Source: Terripilifer ovatus (GTDB lineage: Bacteria > Pseudomonadota > Alphaproteobacteria > Rhizobiales > Beijerinckiaceae). Taken from it: 64,000 nt of DNA. Where the stretch lies: the NCBI GenBank assembly GCA_029222685.1, contig JARHVB010000020.1:99502-163501 (forward strand), read 5' to 3'. The notes under the pieces are model-generated. The model did no database searches, was not told the origin of the DNA, and was given only the letters and a program-made list of their open reading frames with translations. The stretch's first letter is position 1. Every line of letters starts with the position of its first letter. Positions 53,217 to 63,032 of the stretch are shown here, one piece after another. A program made the position numbers and the translations under genes.

Positions 53217-55787
53217 ATGGACGAAGTCCTAAGCGAATTTATTGCCGAGACGAACGAACAGATCGAGGCTGCCGCCTCGCAGCTCGTCGCGTTCGAGCGC
53301 GAACCATCCAATTTCGAAAGCATCGCCAGCATTTACCGGCTCATCCACACGATCAAGGGAACCTGCGGCTTCCTGGATCTGACCCGGCTCGCCTATCTCA
53401 CCCACGCAGCCGAAACCCTGATCTCGCGCATCCGCGACGAGGGTGTTGCCGCGCCCGAAGCAGTGTCTCTGATCCTGTCGACGGTCGATAGAGTCCAGAC
53501 CATTCTCAATGGCCTGGAGAAAACCGGAGCCGAACCCGAAGGCGACGACACGGCGCTTATCGAAGCGCTTGAAGGCCAGGCGATCTCGGCCGGGGAAGCT
53601 GTGCCGGAGGCTGTGTTGGCGCCGATGCCCGAGATGGCCGAGGCGGCCATCGACCCCATGCCTCTCCCTCCGGCCACGCCCCGGCCCGCAGCAAAAGAAC
53701 AGACAACGAAGCAAGTCCACACCCGCGAGGCGGCGACCATCCGCGTCGCGGTCAACACGATCGAGCGCATCATGCGTCTCGTCTCAGAGCTTGTGCTCAC
53801 CCGCAACCAGCTCATCGAAATCGCCCGCAGCAACGAAAACGAGAGTTTTGCGATTCCTCTGCAACGCCTGTCGGCGGTGACCACCGACCTGCAGGACGGC
53901 GTCATGCAGGTCCGCATGCAGCCGATCGAAAAGCTGTTCACCAGCCTGCCGCGCCTGGTCCGCGACCTGTCGGTCGAGCTCGACAAGCAGATTGAGCTGA
54001 TCGTCGAAGGGTCCGATACCGAATTCGACCGGCAACTGGTCGAGGTGCTGCGCACCCCTCTCGTTCATATCGTCCGCAACTGCGCCGATCACGGTATCGA
54101 AAACGCCAGGGACCGCCAGGCCGCGGGCAAGTCGGCCAGCGGCCGCATCCGCGTATCCGCCACCCATGAAGCAAGCCACATAACCATCGAGATTGCCGAC
54201 GATGGGCGCGGCCTCGATCTCGAACGTATTCAGCGCAAGGCGCTGACACAAGGACTGGTCACGCCGGCGGAACTCGCCGCCATGCCGGCCGAGGAAGTCT
54301 ATCGTTTCATTTTCGCCCCCGGCTTTTCGACGGCCAGGCAGGTCACGCAAGTGTCCGGCCGCGGCATCGGCATGGACATCGTGCGGCAGACCGTCGAATC
54401 CATCGGCGGCTCGATCACCATCGCCAGCACCCCCGGCCTCGGCGCCGCGTTCAAACTGAAGCTGCCGCTGACCCTGGCGATCGCACCGGCGTTGCTCGTC
54501 ACGGCCGCGGGACAGCGATTTGCGCTGCCGCAGCATACCGTCATCGAGGCTGTGACAAGCCGGAGCAATGGCGTTTCCAGGCTGCGCCTGGCGCAGGGCG
54601 CGCCGATCATTCATCTACGCGACCAGGTTCTGCCGATCGTCGATCTCAAGCGCCATCTTGGCCTGTCTGAGGAACCGTTTGCGCTCGACGACGATCGCCT
54701 TGTCGTCATTCTGCGCACCGGCGCCGCGACTTTCGGCGTTGCCGTCGACAGCGTCGCCGACGTACAGGAAATCGTCGTCAAGCCGCTCGGTGCCTCGCTG
54801 GCGAAAGTGCCGGGCTTTGCCGGCAATACCATCCTTGGCGACGGCACCGTCGTTCTCATACTCGACGTCGCCGGACTGGCGGCATCTCTCGGCCTGGCCA
54901 CGTCAAGCAATTTCCGCGCCGTGGCGCAGCCGGATCTTGTCGAACTCACCAAGGAACCAACGCGGCTCATTCTGTTCCGCGCCGGCCCCGGCGTCCAGAA
55001 GGCCCTGCCGCTGTCGCAGGTTTCACGCATTGAGAACATTGATACGAAGGAGATCGAACTGGCCGGCGGCATGCGCGTGCTCAATCGCGGCGGCTCGATC
55101 ATGCCGCTCGCCAGTTGCTGGGACACGGATTACGCCAGCCAGCCGAAATGGCCGGTTCTCATCATCGGCGTCGGCGGCGAGCCGATGGGCCTCATCGTTT
55201 CCGAAATCGTCGATATCGTCGACGAGCGCATCGATATCGAGATCGCCGGTTCGAACGAAACGGTGATCGGCTCGATGGTGTTCAACGGCCAGGTGACCGA
55301 AATCGTCGATCTCGCCTACTACATGAAACAGGCCCGGCCCGACGCGTTTGAGCGCGGCCATGCCCGCAAGTTCAACATTCTTCTCGTCGACGACAAACAG
55401 TTCTTCCGCGATCTGCTGGTTCCCGTCATCTCCGCCGCCGGCTACGACGTGACCGCAGTTGAATCGGGCAGCGAAGCGCTTCGCCTCGTCAACCTCGGCG
55501 TCGAATTCGACGCCGCCATCACCGATATCGATATGCCGGACATGAACGGCTACGCGCTCGCTGGCGCGCTGCGCGGGAACAAGCGGTTCGGCGCCCGGAC
55601 CATCATCGCCATCGATGCCTATGCCGGCCCCGCCGTCATCGCCGCGGTCCGCGCAGCCGGCATGCACGATGTCGTCGGCAAATTCGATCGCATCCAGCTC
55701 ATCGCAAAATTGCGCGATGCGCTGGAGGCCAATGCCTTCGGCAATTCCGCCATCGAACGCAGTGCCTCTGTAGAGAAAGCCGCATGA
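53217..55787 (+). CDS. cheA: Hybrid chemotaxis kinase CheA with two CheW-like domains and a receiver
   Basis: 856 residues. HPt domain with His44 (RLIHTIKGTCGFL); Pro-rich linker at about 105-170 with no P2 domain; dimerisation helices at about 170-235; ATPase domain with N box HIVRNCADHGIE (about 284-295), G1 DDGRGLD (328-334) and GRGIGMDIVR (381-390); CheW-like domains at about 420-560 and 580-710; and a C-terminal receiver at about 730-845 with TDIDMPDMNG. In the receiver the usual Ser/Thr after strand beta4 is replaced by Asp (TIIAIDAY). The architecture is of the FrzE-like hybrid class. The gene overlaps cheW by ATGA. Confidence 0.93.
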   Translation: MDEVLSEFIAETNEQIEAAASQLVAFEREPSNFESIASIYRLIHTIKGTCGFLDLTRLAYLTHAAETLISRIRDEGVAAPEAVSLILSTVDRVQTILNGLEKTGAEPEGDDTALIEALEGQAISAGEAVPEAVLAPMPEMAEAAIDPMPLPPATPRPAAKEQTTKQVHTREAATIRVAVNTIERIMRLVSELVLTRNQLIEIARSNENESFAIPLQRLSAVTTDLQDGVMQVRMQPIEKLFTSLPRLVRDLSVELDKQIELIVEGSDTEFDRQLVEVLRTPLVHIVRNCADHGIENARDRQAAGKSASGRIRVSATHEASHITIEIADDGRGLDLERIQRKALTQGLVTPAELAAMPAEEVYRFIFAPGFSTARQVTQVSGRGIGMDIVRQTVESIGGSITIASTPGLGAAFKLKLPLTLAIAPALLVTAAGQRFALPQHTVIEAVTSRSNGVSRLRLAQGAPIIHLRDQVLPIVDLKRHLGLSEEPFALDDDRLVVILRTGAATFGVAVDSVADVQEIVVKPLGASLAKVPGFAGNTILGDGTVVLILDVAGLAASLGLATSSNFRAVAQPDLVELTKEPTRLILFRAGPGVQKALPLSQVSRIENIDTKEIELAGGMRVLNRGGSIMPLASCWDTDYASQPKWPVLIIGVGGEPMGLIVSEIVDIVDERIDIEIAGSNETVIGSMVFNGQVTEIVDLAYYMKQARPDAFERGHARKFNILLVDDKQFFRDLLVPVISAAGYDVTAVESGSEALRLVNLGVEFDAAITDIDMPDMNGYALAGALRGNKRFGARTIIAIDAYAGPAVIAAVRAAGMHDVVGKFDRIQLIAKLRDALEANAFGNSAIERSASVEKAA

Positions 55788-56290
55788 ACCGCCCGGAGCT
55801 GTTCCGCCGTTCCAGCATGCACGATGCCTCCAGGGGGCATACGGCGGTGCTGTCCGATCTGGTCTTTACGATCACGGTTGCCGGCGAAACCTTCGGGCTG
55901 CCGATCGATTGCGTGCGCACCGTGTTCCGCGTCGGCGCGGTAACTCCGGTGCCGCGGGCGCCGCCGCATATTGTCGGGTTGATCAATCTGCGCGGCAAGG
56001 CGGTCAATGCCATCTGCCTACGCAGGCGGCTAGATCTACCCGGCAGCCAGAGCGAGAAGAACCCATTTGCCGTCTGCATCGAATGTGCCGGCGAAGATTT
56101 CGCGCTCATCGTCGATGCCGTTCACGATGTCGTCCAGTTCAGCGAAATGCAGCGCATCCCGGTGCCCTCGCATGTTTCGGACGCGCGCGCCCGCGTTACC
56201 GCCCTCCTCTACAACGATGCCGGCGGGATCGTCCCCCTGCTCGACATCGAACGACTTGTTATGGAACCGCCGGTCGCCAGCGCTGCCTGA
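55784..56290 (+). CDS. cheW: Chemotaxis adaptor CheW
   Basis: 168 residues. CheW fold with FTITVAGETFGLPIDCVRTVFR, PPHIVGLINLRGKAVNAICLRRRL and VDAVHDVVQF. It couples receptors to CheA. An N-terminal extension of about 25 residues precedes the domain. The start overlaps the cheA stop (ATGA). No methyl-accepting receptor gene occurs in the window. Confidence 0.93.
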   Translation: MNRPELFRRSSMHDASRGHTAVLSDLVFTITVAGETFGLPIDCVRTVFRVGAVTPVPRAPPHIVGLINLRGKAVNAICLRRRLDLPGSQSEKNPFAVCIECAGEDFALIVDAVHDVVQFSEMQRIPVPSHVSDARARVTALLYNDAGGIVPLLDIERLVMEPPVASAA

Positions 56291-56326
56291 TGACCGACGC
56301 AACCCGGAAATATCCCGGAGACTAAA

Positions 56327-56692
<366 letters not shown>

Positions 56693-56737
56693 GGAGCCCG
56701 GTTTGAGGACGTGCATTCCTGCGGAAAAGGCTGAACG

Positions 56738-57427
56738 ATGATCAAACGTGCCTCTGCTCTGAAATCTGAACGGGCGGGCAGAACCGATCTGGCTGGCGCA
56801 GCTCCCGTGTTGCGCGCCTACTCCCGATCCATTCCCAAAGCGATCGTAATCGGTGCATCGACGGGCGGACCCGAAGCCCTCACCACCCTGCTGCAATCGC
56901 TTCAGCCCTGCACCATTCCGGTTCCCATCTTCATCGTCCTGCACATGCCGGCGGACTTCTCCACCATGGTCGCGGCCTATCTCGAACGGGTGAGCGGCCG
57001 GCAGACAAGCACGGCTACCCATGGCTTCGCGCCGCTCCCGGGACATATCTACATCGCGCCGGCAGGCCGACACCTGCGCCTCCACGGCCGCGCCAGCCGC
57101 GCCATCATGCATCTCGACGACGGCGACAGCGAGAATTACTGCAAGCCCGCCGTCGACGTGCTGTTCCGCTCGGCCGCCGCGAGTTTCGGGTCGTCGCTGC
57201 TCGCCATCGTGCTGACCGGCACGGGCCAGGATGGACTGGACGGTTCGCGCGCCGTCGTCGAGGCCGGCGGCAATGTCATCGTTCAGGATCAGGCGACAAG
57301 CGCGGCCTGGGGCATGCCCGGCGCCGTCGCCGAGAACGGCTTCGCCTCGGCCATCCTGTCGATCGATGTCATGGGCCTGAAAGTGGCGTCGCTTTTCCGC
57401 GGCCCGGTCACGGAGCGCGCCGGATGA
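56738..57427 (+). CDS. cheB: Receiver-less CheB methylesterase
   Basis: 229 residues containing only the CheB catalytic domain: Ser41 (IGASTGGPEAL), His69 (VLHMPADFS) and Asp165 (TGTGQDGLDG). Canonical CheB is about 350-390 residues with an N-terminal receiver. Here an in-frame TGA lies two codons before the ATG, so no receiver can be part of this protein. It deamidates or demethylates chemoreceptor glutamates, but phospho-control must be absent or provided in trans. It overlaps cheR as ATGA. Confidence 0.92.
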   Translation: MIKRASALKSERAGRTDLAGAAPVLRAYSRSIPKAIVIGASTGGPEALTTLLQSLQPCTIPVPIFIVLHMPADFSTMVAAYLERVSGRQTSTATHGFAPLPGHIYIAPAGRHLRLHGRASRAIMHLDDGDSENYCKPAVDVLFRSAAASFGSSLLAIVLTGTGQDGLDGSRAVVEAGGNVIVQDQATSAAWGMPGAVAENGFASAILSIDVMGLKVASLFRGPVTERAG

Positions 57428-58272
57428 TCGACTGGTTCACGCAATTCAGAACCTTCGTCCAGAAGACCACCGGCGTCGTCGTTCACGAAGGCCAGGAATA
57501 TCTGGTGGAATCGCGGCTCGCACCGATCCTGCGCACGTTCGGCTTCGCCAGCACGGCCGACCTCATCAAGCAGGTGCTGCGCAGGCAGGATCCGCAACTC
57601 ATCGCGCTCGTGGCCGACGCCATGATGACGAGCGAGACGTTCTTCTTCCGCGATCGCCAGCCCTTCGAGCTGTTTCGCACGGTCATGCTGCCGCGCCTCG
57701 TCGAGGCCAAGCGCGACAAGCGGCGCATCCGCATCTGGTCTGCCGCCTGCGCGACCGGGCAGGAGCCCTATTCGCTGGCCATGGTTCTCGACGAAGAAGC
57801 GCGCCGGCTCGCCGGCTGGCAAATCGAAATCGTCGCGACCGACCTATCGGGCTCAGCCCTCGAGACCGCGCGCGCCGGACTGTACAATCAGTTCGAAGTG
57901 CAGCGCGGCCTGCCGATCTCTCTGCTGTTGCGCTATTTCCATCGCGACAATGAGAAATGGCGTGTCGTCGAGCATATTCGCTCAAGAGTCCGCTTCCAGC
58001 AGCTCAACCTGCTGCATAGCTTCAATCAGCTCGACACCTTCGACATCATCTTCTGCCGCAACGTGCTGATGTACTTCAGCCCTGAAACCCGCAGATCCGT
58101 CATGGCCCGGATGGCGCAGACGCTGGAACCGGGCGGCATGCTGATGCTTGGCGCGACCGAATTCCTTCCCGGCGGTGAACATCTCTTCCAACCATTGCCG
58201 GAGCATCCCTCGCTGCTCTTGAAACGGCCGGTCGCACTCGACGCCGATCTCAAACGCACCGTGCTGGCCTGA
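57424..58272 (+). CDS. cheR: Chemoreceptor methyltransferase CheR
   Basis: 282 residues: N-terminal helical domain, then a SAM methyltransferase domain with MTSETFFFRDRQPFE, IRIWSAACATGQEPYSLAM, VATDLSGSALETAR and IIFCRNVLMYFSPETR, all CheR signatures. It methylates receptor glutamates, opposing CheB. No C-terminal TPR is present. Last gene of the che operon; a terminator follows 22 bp after the stop. Confidence 0.95.
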   Translation: MIDWFTQFRTFVQKTTGVVVHEGQEYLVESRLAPILRTFGFASTADLIKQVLRRQDPQLIALVADAMMTSETFFFRDRQPFELFRTVMLPRLVEAKRDKRRIRIWSAACATGQEPYSLAMVLDEEARRLAGWQIEIVATDLSGSALETARAGLYNQFEVQRGLPISLLLRYFHRDNEKWRVVEHIRSRVRFQQLNLLHSFNQLDTFDIIFCRNVLMYFSPETRRSVMARMAQTLEPGGMLMLGATEFLPGGEHLFQPLPEHPSLLLKRPVALDADLKRTVLA

Positions 58273-58294
58273 ACCTCGGCCGAGCCGCGGCAAG

Positions 58295-58321
58295 AAAAAG
58301 CCCCGCTCAAGCGGGGCTTTT
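58295..58321. terminator. Bidirectional Rho-independent terminator between cheR and ctrA
   Basis: AAAAAGCCCCGC-TCAA-GCGGGGCTTTT is a GC stem flanked by A-tract and T-tract, so it can terminate the che operon on the plus strand and ctrA on the minus strand. Confidence 0.93.
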
Positions 58322-58346
58322 CGCATGCATTCTGAAATAATCCGCC

Positions 58347-59048
58347 TCAGGCGGTGATCCGCTCGTCGGCATCGCTCGGCTCGCGCAGCACATAGCCGCG
58401 GCCCCAGACGGTTTCGATATAGTTGCGGCCATCGCTGGCGTTGGCGAGCTTCTTGCGAAGCTTGCAGATGAAGACGTCGATGATCTTCAGTTCCGGCTCG
58501 TCCATGCCGCCGTAAAGATGATTGAGGAACATTTCCTTCGTCAAGGTCGTGCCCTTGCGCAACGAAAGCAGTTCCAGCATCTGGTATTCCTTGCCGGTCA
58601 GGTGCACGCGGTTGCCGCCGACTTCGACCGTCTTCTGATCGAGATTGACGACGAGATCGCCGGTGGTGATGACCGACTGCGCGTGTCCCTTGGAACGGCG
58701 GACGATGGCGTGAATGCGCGCCACCAGTTCGTCCTTGTGGAATGGCTTGGTGAGATAGTCGTCAGCGCCGAAGCCGAGGCCCTTCACCTTGTCCTCGATG
58801 CCGGCGAGACCAGAGAGGATCAGGATCGGCGTCTTTACCTTTGCAACGCGCAGCGTCCGCAGCACCTCGTAACCGGACATATCCGGGAGGTTCAGGTCGA
58901 GCAGAATAATGTCGTAATCGTACAATTTGCCGAGATCGATACCTTCTTCACCAAGGTCCGTCGTATAGACGTTGAAATTCTCGGATTTCAGCATCAGCTC
59001 GATGCTTTGGGCAGTCGCGCTGTCGTCTTCAATCAGTAATACGCGCAT
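58347..59048 (-). CDS. ctrA: Cell-cycle response regulator CtrA
   Basis: 233 residues of OmpR type: receiver with Asp51 ([15 protein letters not shown]) and KPF ([16 protein letters not shown]), and a C-terminal winged helix ([32 protein letters not shown]). The near-exact CtrA sequence, including [22 protein letters not shown], makes the call firm. CtrA is the master regulator of division, flagellar and pilus genes, phosphorylated through CckA-ChpT. It is convergent with the che operon and divergent from a fliJ-like gene. Confidence 0.97.
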   Translation of the reverse strand: MRVLLIEDDSATAQSIELMLKSENFNVYTTDLGEEGIDLGKLYDYDIILLDLNLPDMSGYEVLRTLRVAKVKTPILILSGLAGIEDKVKGLGFGADDYLTKPFHKDELVARIHAIVRRSKGHAQSVITTGDLVVNLDQKTVEVGGNRVHLTGKEYQMLELLSLRKGTTLTKEMFLNHLYGGMDEPELKIIDVFICKLRKKLANASDGRNYIETVWGRGYVLREPSDADERITA

Positions 59049-59586
59049 GTCAGGTCCCCACCCTTGTACCGCGATGCGCCCCCGAACTGGCGAGCTGCAT
59101 CACGGACAATCGGCCAACGGAGCAATCCCGTCTTCTACCGGCTTCATAGTGTTAACGGCGATTGGTTAACAAAGCGTGTTTTCGGTTCACCATCTTCATA
59201 CATACAAAACCATTAAAAGCGCAAATCTTTCAGAATCAGTAACATCAGTCGAAAATTTTAATTAAGGTTTTGCATTAAGAAAGATTCACAACCGACTCTT
59301 TTGACTCACTGCCGTAAACACTTGTGGCCAAGGCCACGCTAGGCCTCGCCGGGGTGCCCTGACGCAACGGAGCCTTCCTGGCGATCGTTAACAAGAAAGG
59401 ACCGATTCGCGGTCCCGGGCGATTCGCCGTTTCGAGACAGGATTCATGCCGGATTCCGTTTGCCTGGTAACGAAGCAGTTACATTGCTGTGGCATGGTGA
59501 ATCTGTCTCGCGGTCATTAGTAAACAGCCGATGAAAGCCAACAGGTCTCACCGGCGCAGCGTTCAACAGTGTTTGGAGTTCGCGTC
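59049..59586. promoter_or_regulatory. ctrA/fliJ divergent regulatory region with clustered GANTC and TTAA sites
   Basis: This 538-bp AT-richer gap has no gene. GANTC (the CcrM methylation site) occurs at 59233, 59283, 59294, 59303, 59404, 59421, 59441, 59452 and 59499, with two more just inside the fliJ gene at 59607 and 59612. TTAA half-sites of the CtrA type occur at 59152, 59166, 59258, 59262, 59275 and 59388. No exact TTAA-N7-TTAA was found. In Caulobacter, ctrA promoters are controlled by GANTC methylation and by CtrA itself; the layout here supports similar control. Confidence 0.8.
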
Positions 59587-59985
59587 ATGAAGTCGCGGGA
59601 TACATTGATTCGACTCAAGAGATTTCAGGCGGAAGAGAAACGCCGGCGCGTGGCCCAGATTGAGGCCATGATCGCGGAATTCTCCCGCATGTGCACCGAT
59701 CTCGACCGCGAGATCGCCACGGAAGAGCAGAAATCGGGCAATTCCGACCCCGCTCATTTCGCCTATTCCACCTATGCGCGCGCGGCGCGCACCCGCCGGG
59801 ACAATCTCAGCAATTCCTCCGGCGAATTGCGCACCCAGCTCGACGAAGCCAAGAGCCAGCTCCGCGAAGCCCAGGAAGAACTCGCCAAGGTCCAGAGCCT
59901 GGAAGGGCGCGAAAAAAGCGGCGAACGGATCGTCGATCTCTCCCGCGATGGCGAATTGATGACCCTGCGGCCCGCCGGCGCCTGA
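59587..59985 (+). CDS. fliJ: FliJ-like flagellar export chaperone/coiled-coil protein
   Basis: 132 residues, almost entirely charged alpha-helix. The N-terminus (MKSRDTLIRLKRFQAEEKRRRVAQIEAM) matches the FliJ family start, and two heptad-rich segments (about 15-55 and 80-115) form the expected antiparallel coiled coil. FliJ is the stalk-like component of the flagellar type III ATPase complex. GGAG lies 8 bp before the ATG. Low-complexity coiled coils make the family call moderate; position next to ctrA supports it. No other flagellar gene is in the window. Confidence 0.75.
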   Translation: MKSRDTLIRLKRFQAEEKRRRVAQIEAMIAEFSRMCTDLDREIATEEQKSGNSDPAHFAYSTYARAARTRRDNLSNSSGELRTQLDEAKSQLREAQEELAKVQSLEGREKSGERIVDLSRDGELMTLRPAGA

Positions 59986-60167
59986 TACGCTCCCCCGATC
60001 TTGCGAAACGCGGTCCGGCCGGAAGGCTGGGCCGCGTTTCGCTTTTGCGGGCCAAATTCCTTAAATCCCCGTGGGAATGTCTTGCATCGGTCACGAAGAC
60101 ATGCACGGATCGCGTGGTTTTGCGATGCCGGACTGGCGGACGGGCGAATGATTGGGCGAGAGGGCGT

Positions 60168-61223
60168 GTGAAGCAGTTAAAGAATTTCTTCTGGCCTGTC
60201 ATCGGGCTCGTGGCCGTGGCTTGGTCCGTCAAACTACTGTATTATAAGCTGCTTCACGAAGTATCCGTCGATCCGTCTGTCAAGGCTCAGCTCGATACCG
60301 GAGGCTTCACCAGCGACCTTGGCATCATCGTCCATGCCATCACCGAAAAACTGGCGGTTATCCCTCCGCATTCCTACCTGCTTGCCGGCCTGTCGACCCT
60401 GGTCGCCTATGCGGCTTTGGCCTGGTACGATCGCATCGCCCTTATCCATCTCGACCGGCAGCAGGGCATTTCCTGGCTTTACGTCTCGATCTGCTCCTTC
60501 GTCACCTATGCCCTGTCGCACAATATCGGCGCATCGGTTTTTTCCGGCGGCATGGTGCGGTTTCGCGCTTACACCGCCAAGGGATTGAGCGGCGGCGAGG
60601 TCGCCGTGCTGGTGGCGCTCTGCTCGTTCACCTTCGCCTTCGGCACCATGCTCCTGCTCGGCTGGGTGCTGATCTGGGAACCGCAGATCCTCAAGCCGCT
60701 GACCAGCCTGTCGCCGAAATTCAACCTCGGCGAGACACCAGCGCGTATTTTCGGCGTCGTCCTGCTGAGCCTTTGTTTTCTCTACACGATCGGGGCCTGG
60801 CTGCACTTCAAGCCGCTGCAGATCGGCTCCTTCAAACTCGTCTATCCGCGCATGCCCGTCGTTGCCCGGCAATATCTGGCGGCGCCGCTCGAATTGGCTG
60901 GCGCGGCCGGCATCATCTATTTTGCCTTGCCGGCGGAGGGAAACCCCGGCTTCGCCATCGTGCTCGGCGCGTTCCTGCTGTCGTTTTCGGCCGGTCTCCT
61001 GTCCCAGGTGCCGGGCGGCGTCGGTGTCATGGAAGCGGTGTTTCTGGCGATCATGCCGCAGATTCCCGCCACTTCGGTCTTCGCCGCTCTCCTTGTCTGG
61101 CGGCTGTTCTACCTGCTGGCGCCGCTGCTCATGTCGATCCCGGTCATTCTGCTGTTCGAGCGTTCGCAACTGGGCAAGGCGACCAAGAACCTCGATCCGC
61201 CCACCGCGATCCTCAAGCATTGA
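60168..61223 (+). CDS. YbhN/UPF0104-type integral membrane protein (lysylphosphatidylglycerol-synthase TM family)
   Basis: 351 residues from a GTG start (GAGAGG upstream). About eight membrane segments and the family motifs YALSHNIGASVFSGGMVRFR and FSAGLLSQVPGGVGVMEAVFL. Such proteins share the flippase part of MprF and are linked to lipid or lipid-linked-intermediate movement; substrate unknown. It starts 182 bp after the fliJ-like gene and ends 94 bp before the carbamoyltransferase gene on the same strand. Confidence 0.85.
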   Translation: MKQLKNFFWPVIGLVAVAWSVKLLYYKLLHEVSVDPSVKAQLDTGGFTSDLGIIVHAITEKLAVIPPHSYLLAGLSTLVAYAALAWYDRIALIHLDRQQGISWLYVSICSFVTYALSHNIGASVFSGGMVRFRAYTAKGLSGGEVAVLVALCSFTFAFGTMLLLGWVLIWEPQILKPLTSLSPKFNLGETPARIFGVVLLSLCFLYTIGAWLHFKPLQIGSFKLVYPRMPVVARQYLAAPLELAGAAGIIYFALPAEGNPGFAIVLGAFLLSFSAGLLSQVPGGVGVMEAVFLAIMPQIPATSVFAALLVWRLFYLLAPLLMSIPVILLFERSQLGKATKNLDPPTAILKH

Positions 61224-61317
61224 TCTGGTCACAAAAACAGGCCAAGACCGTCGCCAGAATGGTATCGGCTCTATAGGCGCAGCCGTCTAAGTGCGCCGGG
61301 TGAGGTGTATATTGGCG

Positions 61318-63024
61318 ATGATCTTGAGCGTTCACTGGGGCGTACACGATTCCAGCGCGGCGCTTTTCGACGATTATACCCTCGTCGCAGCCGTGCAGAA
61401 GGAACGCCTGACACGGGTGAAAAAAGACGGCGGCGACCCTTCCGTCTGTGTCGATGAAGTTCTGTCCATCGCCGGCATCGACCGCTCCGCCGTCGACGTC
61501 GCGGTCTTCAGCCGCATGCTGGTGGAGCGAAGCATGCTGCGGGCGTCCTTCCCCCGCCGGCTCGCCGAGAGCATTCAGGGCAAATCGACCAAGACTGTTG
61601 ATCTCGCCGCCAGGCTCAACCGCGCCGGCACGACCGACCCCAACGGCATATTGAATGTCGCCGCCCTGCGCGCTCGCTTCGGTCTGCCCGCCAAGACCAC
61701 GGTGCATTTTTCCAATCACCACGAGGCGCATGCGCTGCCGTCGCTGTTTCACACCGATTGGGACAATGCGCTGCTCTACACGGCGGACGGCTACGGCGAC
61801 AACGTCAACTACAGCCAGCGCATCTTCCGCGATGAGAAGATCTCCTGCCTGTTCGGCGACGACCGCTGGCTGCTCGGCGACTACCGCAACGACAGCATCG
61901 CCCGGGCCTATATGTATGTGACCGAGGCGCTCGGTTTCAAGCCGCTGCATCATGAAGGCAAGATCACCGGCCTCGCCGCCTTCGGCAAGCCTCTCCTTGC
62001 CGACAAGTTTCGCGAACCTTTCAGCGTTGACGACAAGGGCATCATCGGCAGCCGCTTCACCAGCGCCGAAAGCCAGCGGGCCTATTATCTGGAAGCCTGC
62101 GCCAACCAGCCGCGCGAGGTTTGCGCCGCCTCGATCCAGATGGCGACGGAAGCCGTCATCCTCGAATCCATGCGCAAGATCCTGGCGCGTGAAAAAGTCT
62201 CGCGGATCGGTTTGGCCGGCGGCCTCTTCGCCAACGTCAAACTGAACCAGCGCATCGCCGAGCTCGACGGCGTCGATGAAGTGTTCGTGGTTCCCCCGAT
62301 GGGCGACGAAGGCCTGACCATCGGCGGTGCACTCGACTATCTGTTGCGCCGCGACGGCATGACCACCTGGCTGCGGCAGCGCCGCCGCCTCGATCACGTC
62401 TATACCGGCCGCGATTTCGACCCCGTCGCCACCAGGCGGATTCTCGCCCACGACAGCCGCATCAAGCCGGTCGAGGGCAATCCCGCCGAAACCGCGGCAC
62501 GCCTCATCGCAGACGGCGGCGTCGTCGCGACCTTTCTCGGCCGCATGGAATATGGACCGCGGGCGCTCGGCGCACGTTCGATCATTGCCTCGCCGCACCG
62601 CCGCGACATCAATGATTCGATCAACAAGCGGCTCGACCGCACCGAATTCATGCCCTTCGCACCGGTCACGACGCAAGCCGACGCGGCGGATGTTTTCGAT
62701 GTGACGCCGGTCAATGCCTATGCCTGCCGTTTCATGACCATCACCTGCAACGTCAAGCAGCAATGGGCCGATCGCATTCCAGCCGTCGTGCATGTCGACG
62801 GCACGGCACGGCCGCAGGTCATCGCCCGCGAGCCGAACCCGCTCTACTTCGACATTCTCGACGCCTTCAAGCGCCGCACCGGCACGCCGACCGCCATCAA
62901 CACAAGCTTCAACGTGCACGAACAGCCGATCATCAACACGCCCGAAGAGGCGGCGATCGCGCTGATCGATGACCGCGTCGATTACCTCGTCACCAAAGAT
63001 ACGGTCCTGAAGATCGGAGATTGA
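61318..63024 (+). CDS. NodU/CmcH-family carbamoyltransferase
   Basis: 568 residues from the ATG at 61318 (an upstream ATG at 61291 is possible). N-terminal YrdC-free ASKHA-type domain with VHWGVHDSSAALF, metal-site SNHHEAHALPSLFHT and TADGYGDNVNYS; C-terminal domain with GRMEYGPRALGARSIIASP, FMPFAPV and NTSFNVHEQPIINTPEEA. Family members O-carbamoylate sugars, such as Nod factors (NodU), cephalosporins (CmcH) and tobramycin (TobZ), using carbamoyl phosphate and ATP. No nod genes are present, so a surface glycan or glycolipid is the likelier acceptor (inference). Its stop nearly overlaps the next gene. Confidence 0.9.
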   Translation: MILSVHWGVHDSSAALFDDYTLVAAVQKERLTRVKKDGGDPSVCVDEVLSIAGIDRSAVDVAVFSRMLVERSMLRASFPRRLAESIQGKSTKTVDLAARLNRAGTTDPNGILNVAALRARFGLPAKTTVHFSNHHEAHALPSLFHTDWDNALLYTADGYGDNVNYSQRIFRDEKISCLFGDDRWLLGDYRNDSIARAYMYVTEALGFKPLHHEGKITGLAAFGKPLLADKFREPFSVDDKGIIGSRFTSAESQRAYYLEACANQPREVCAASIQMATEAVILESMRKILAREKVSRIGLAGGLFANVKLNQRIAELDGVDEVFVVPPMGDEGLTIGGALDYLLRRDGMTTWLRQRRRLDHVYTGRDFDPVATRRILAHDSRIKPVEGNPAETAARLIADGGVVATFLGRMEYGPRALGARSIIASPHRRDINDSINKRLDRTEFMPFAPVTTQADAADVFDVTPVNAYACRFMTITCNVKQQWADRIPAVVHVDGTARPQVIAREPNPLYFDILDAFKRRTGTPTAINTSFNVHEQPIINTPEEAAIALIDDRVDYLVTKDTVLKIGD

Positions 63025-63032
63025 GGCAGAGC

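Noticed and set aside
59049..59586. Canonical CtrA box TTAA-N7-TTAA upstream of ctrA
   Set aside because: Several TTAA half-sites are present, but the observed spacings are 9, 10 or 13 bp, not 7. A canonical site cannot be claimed by eye.
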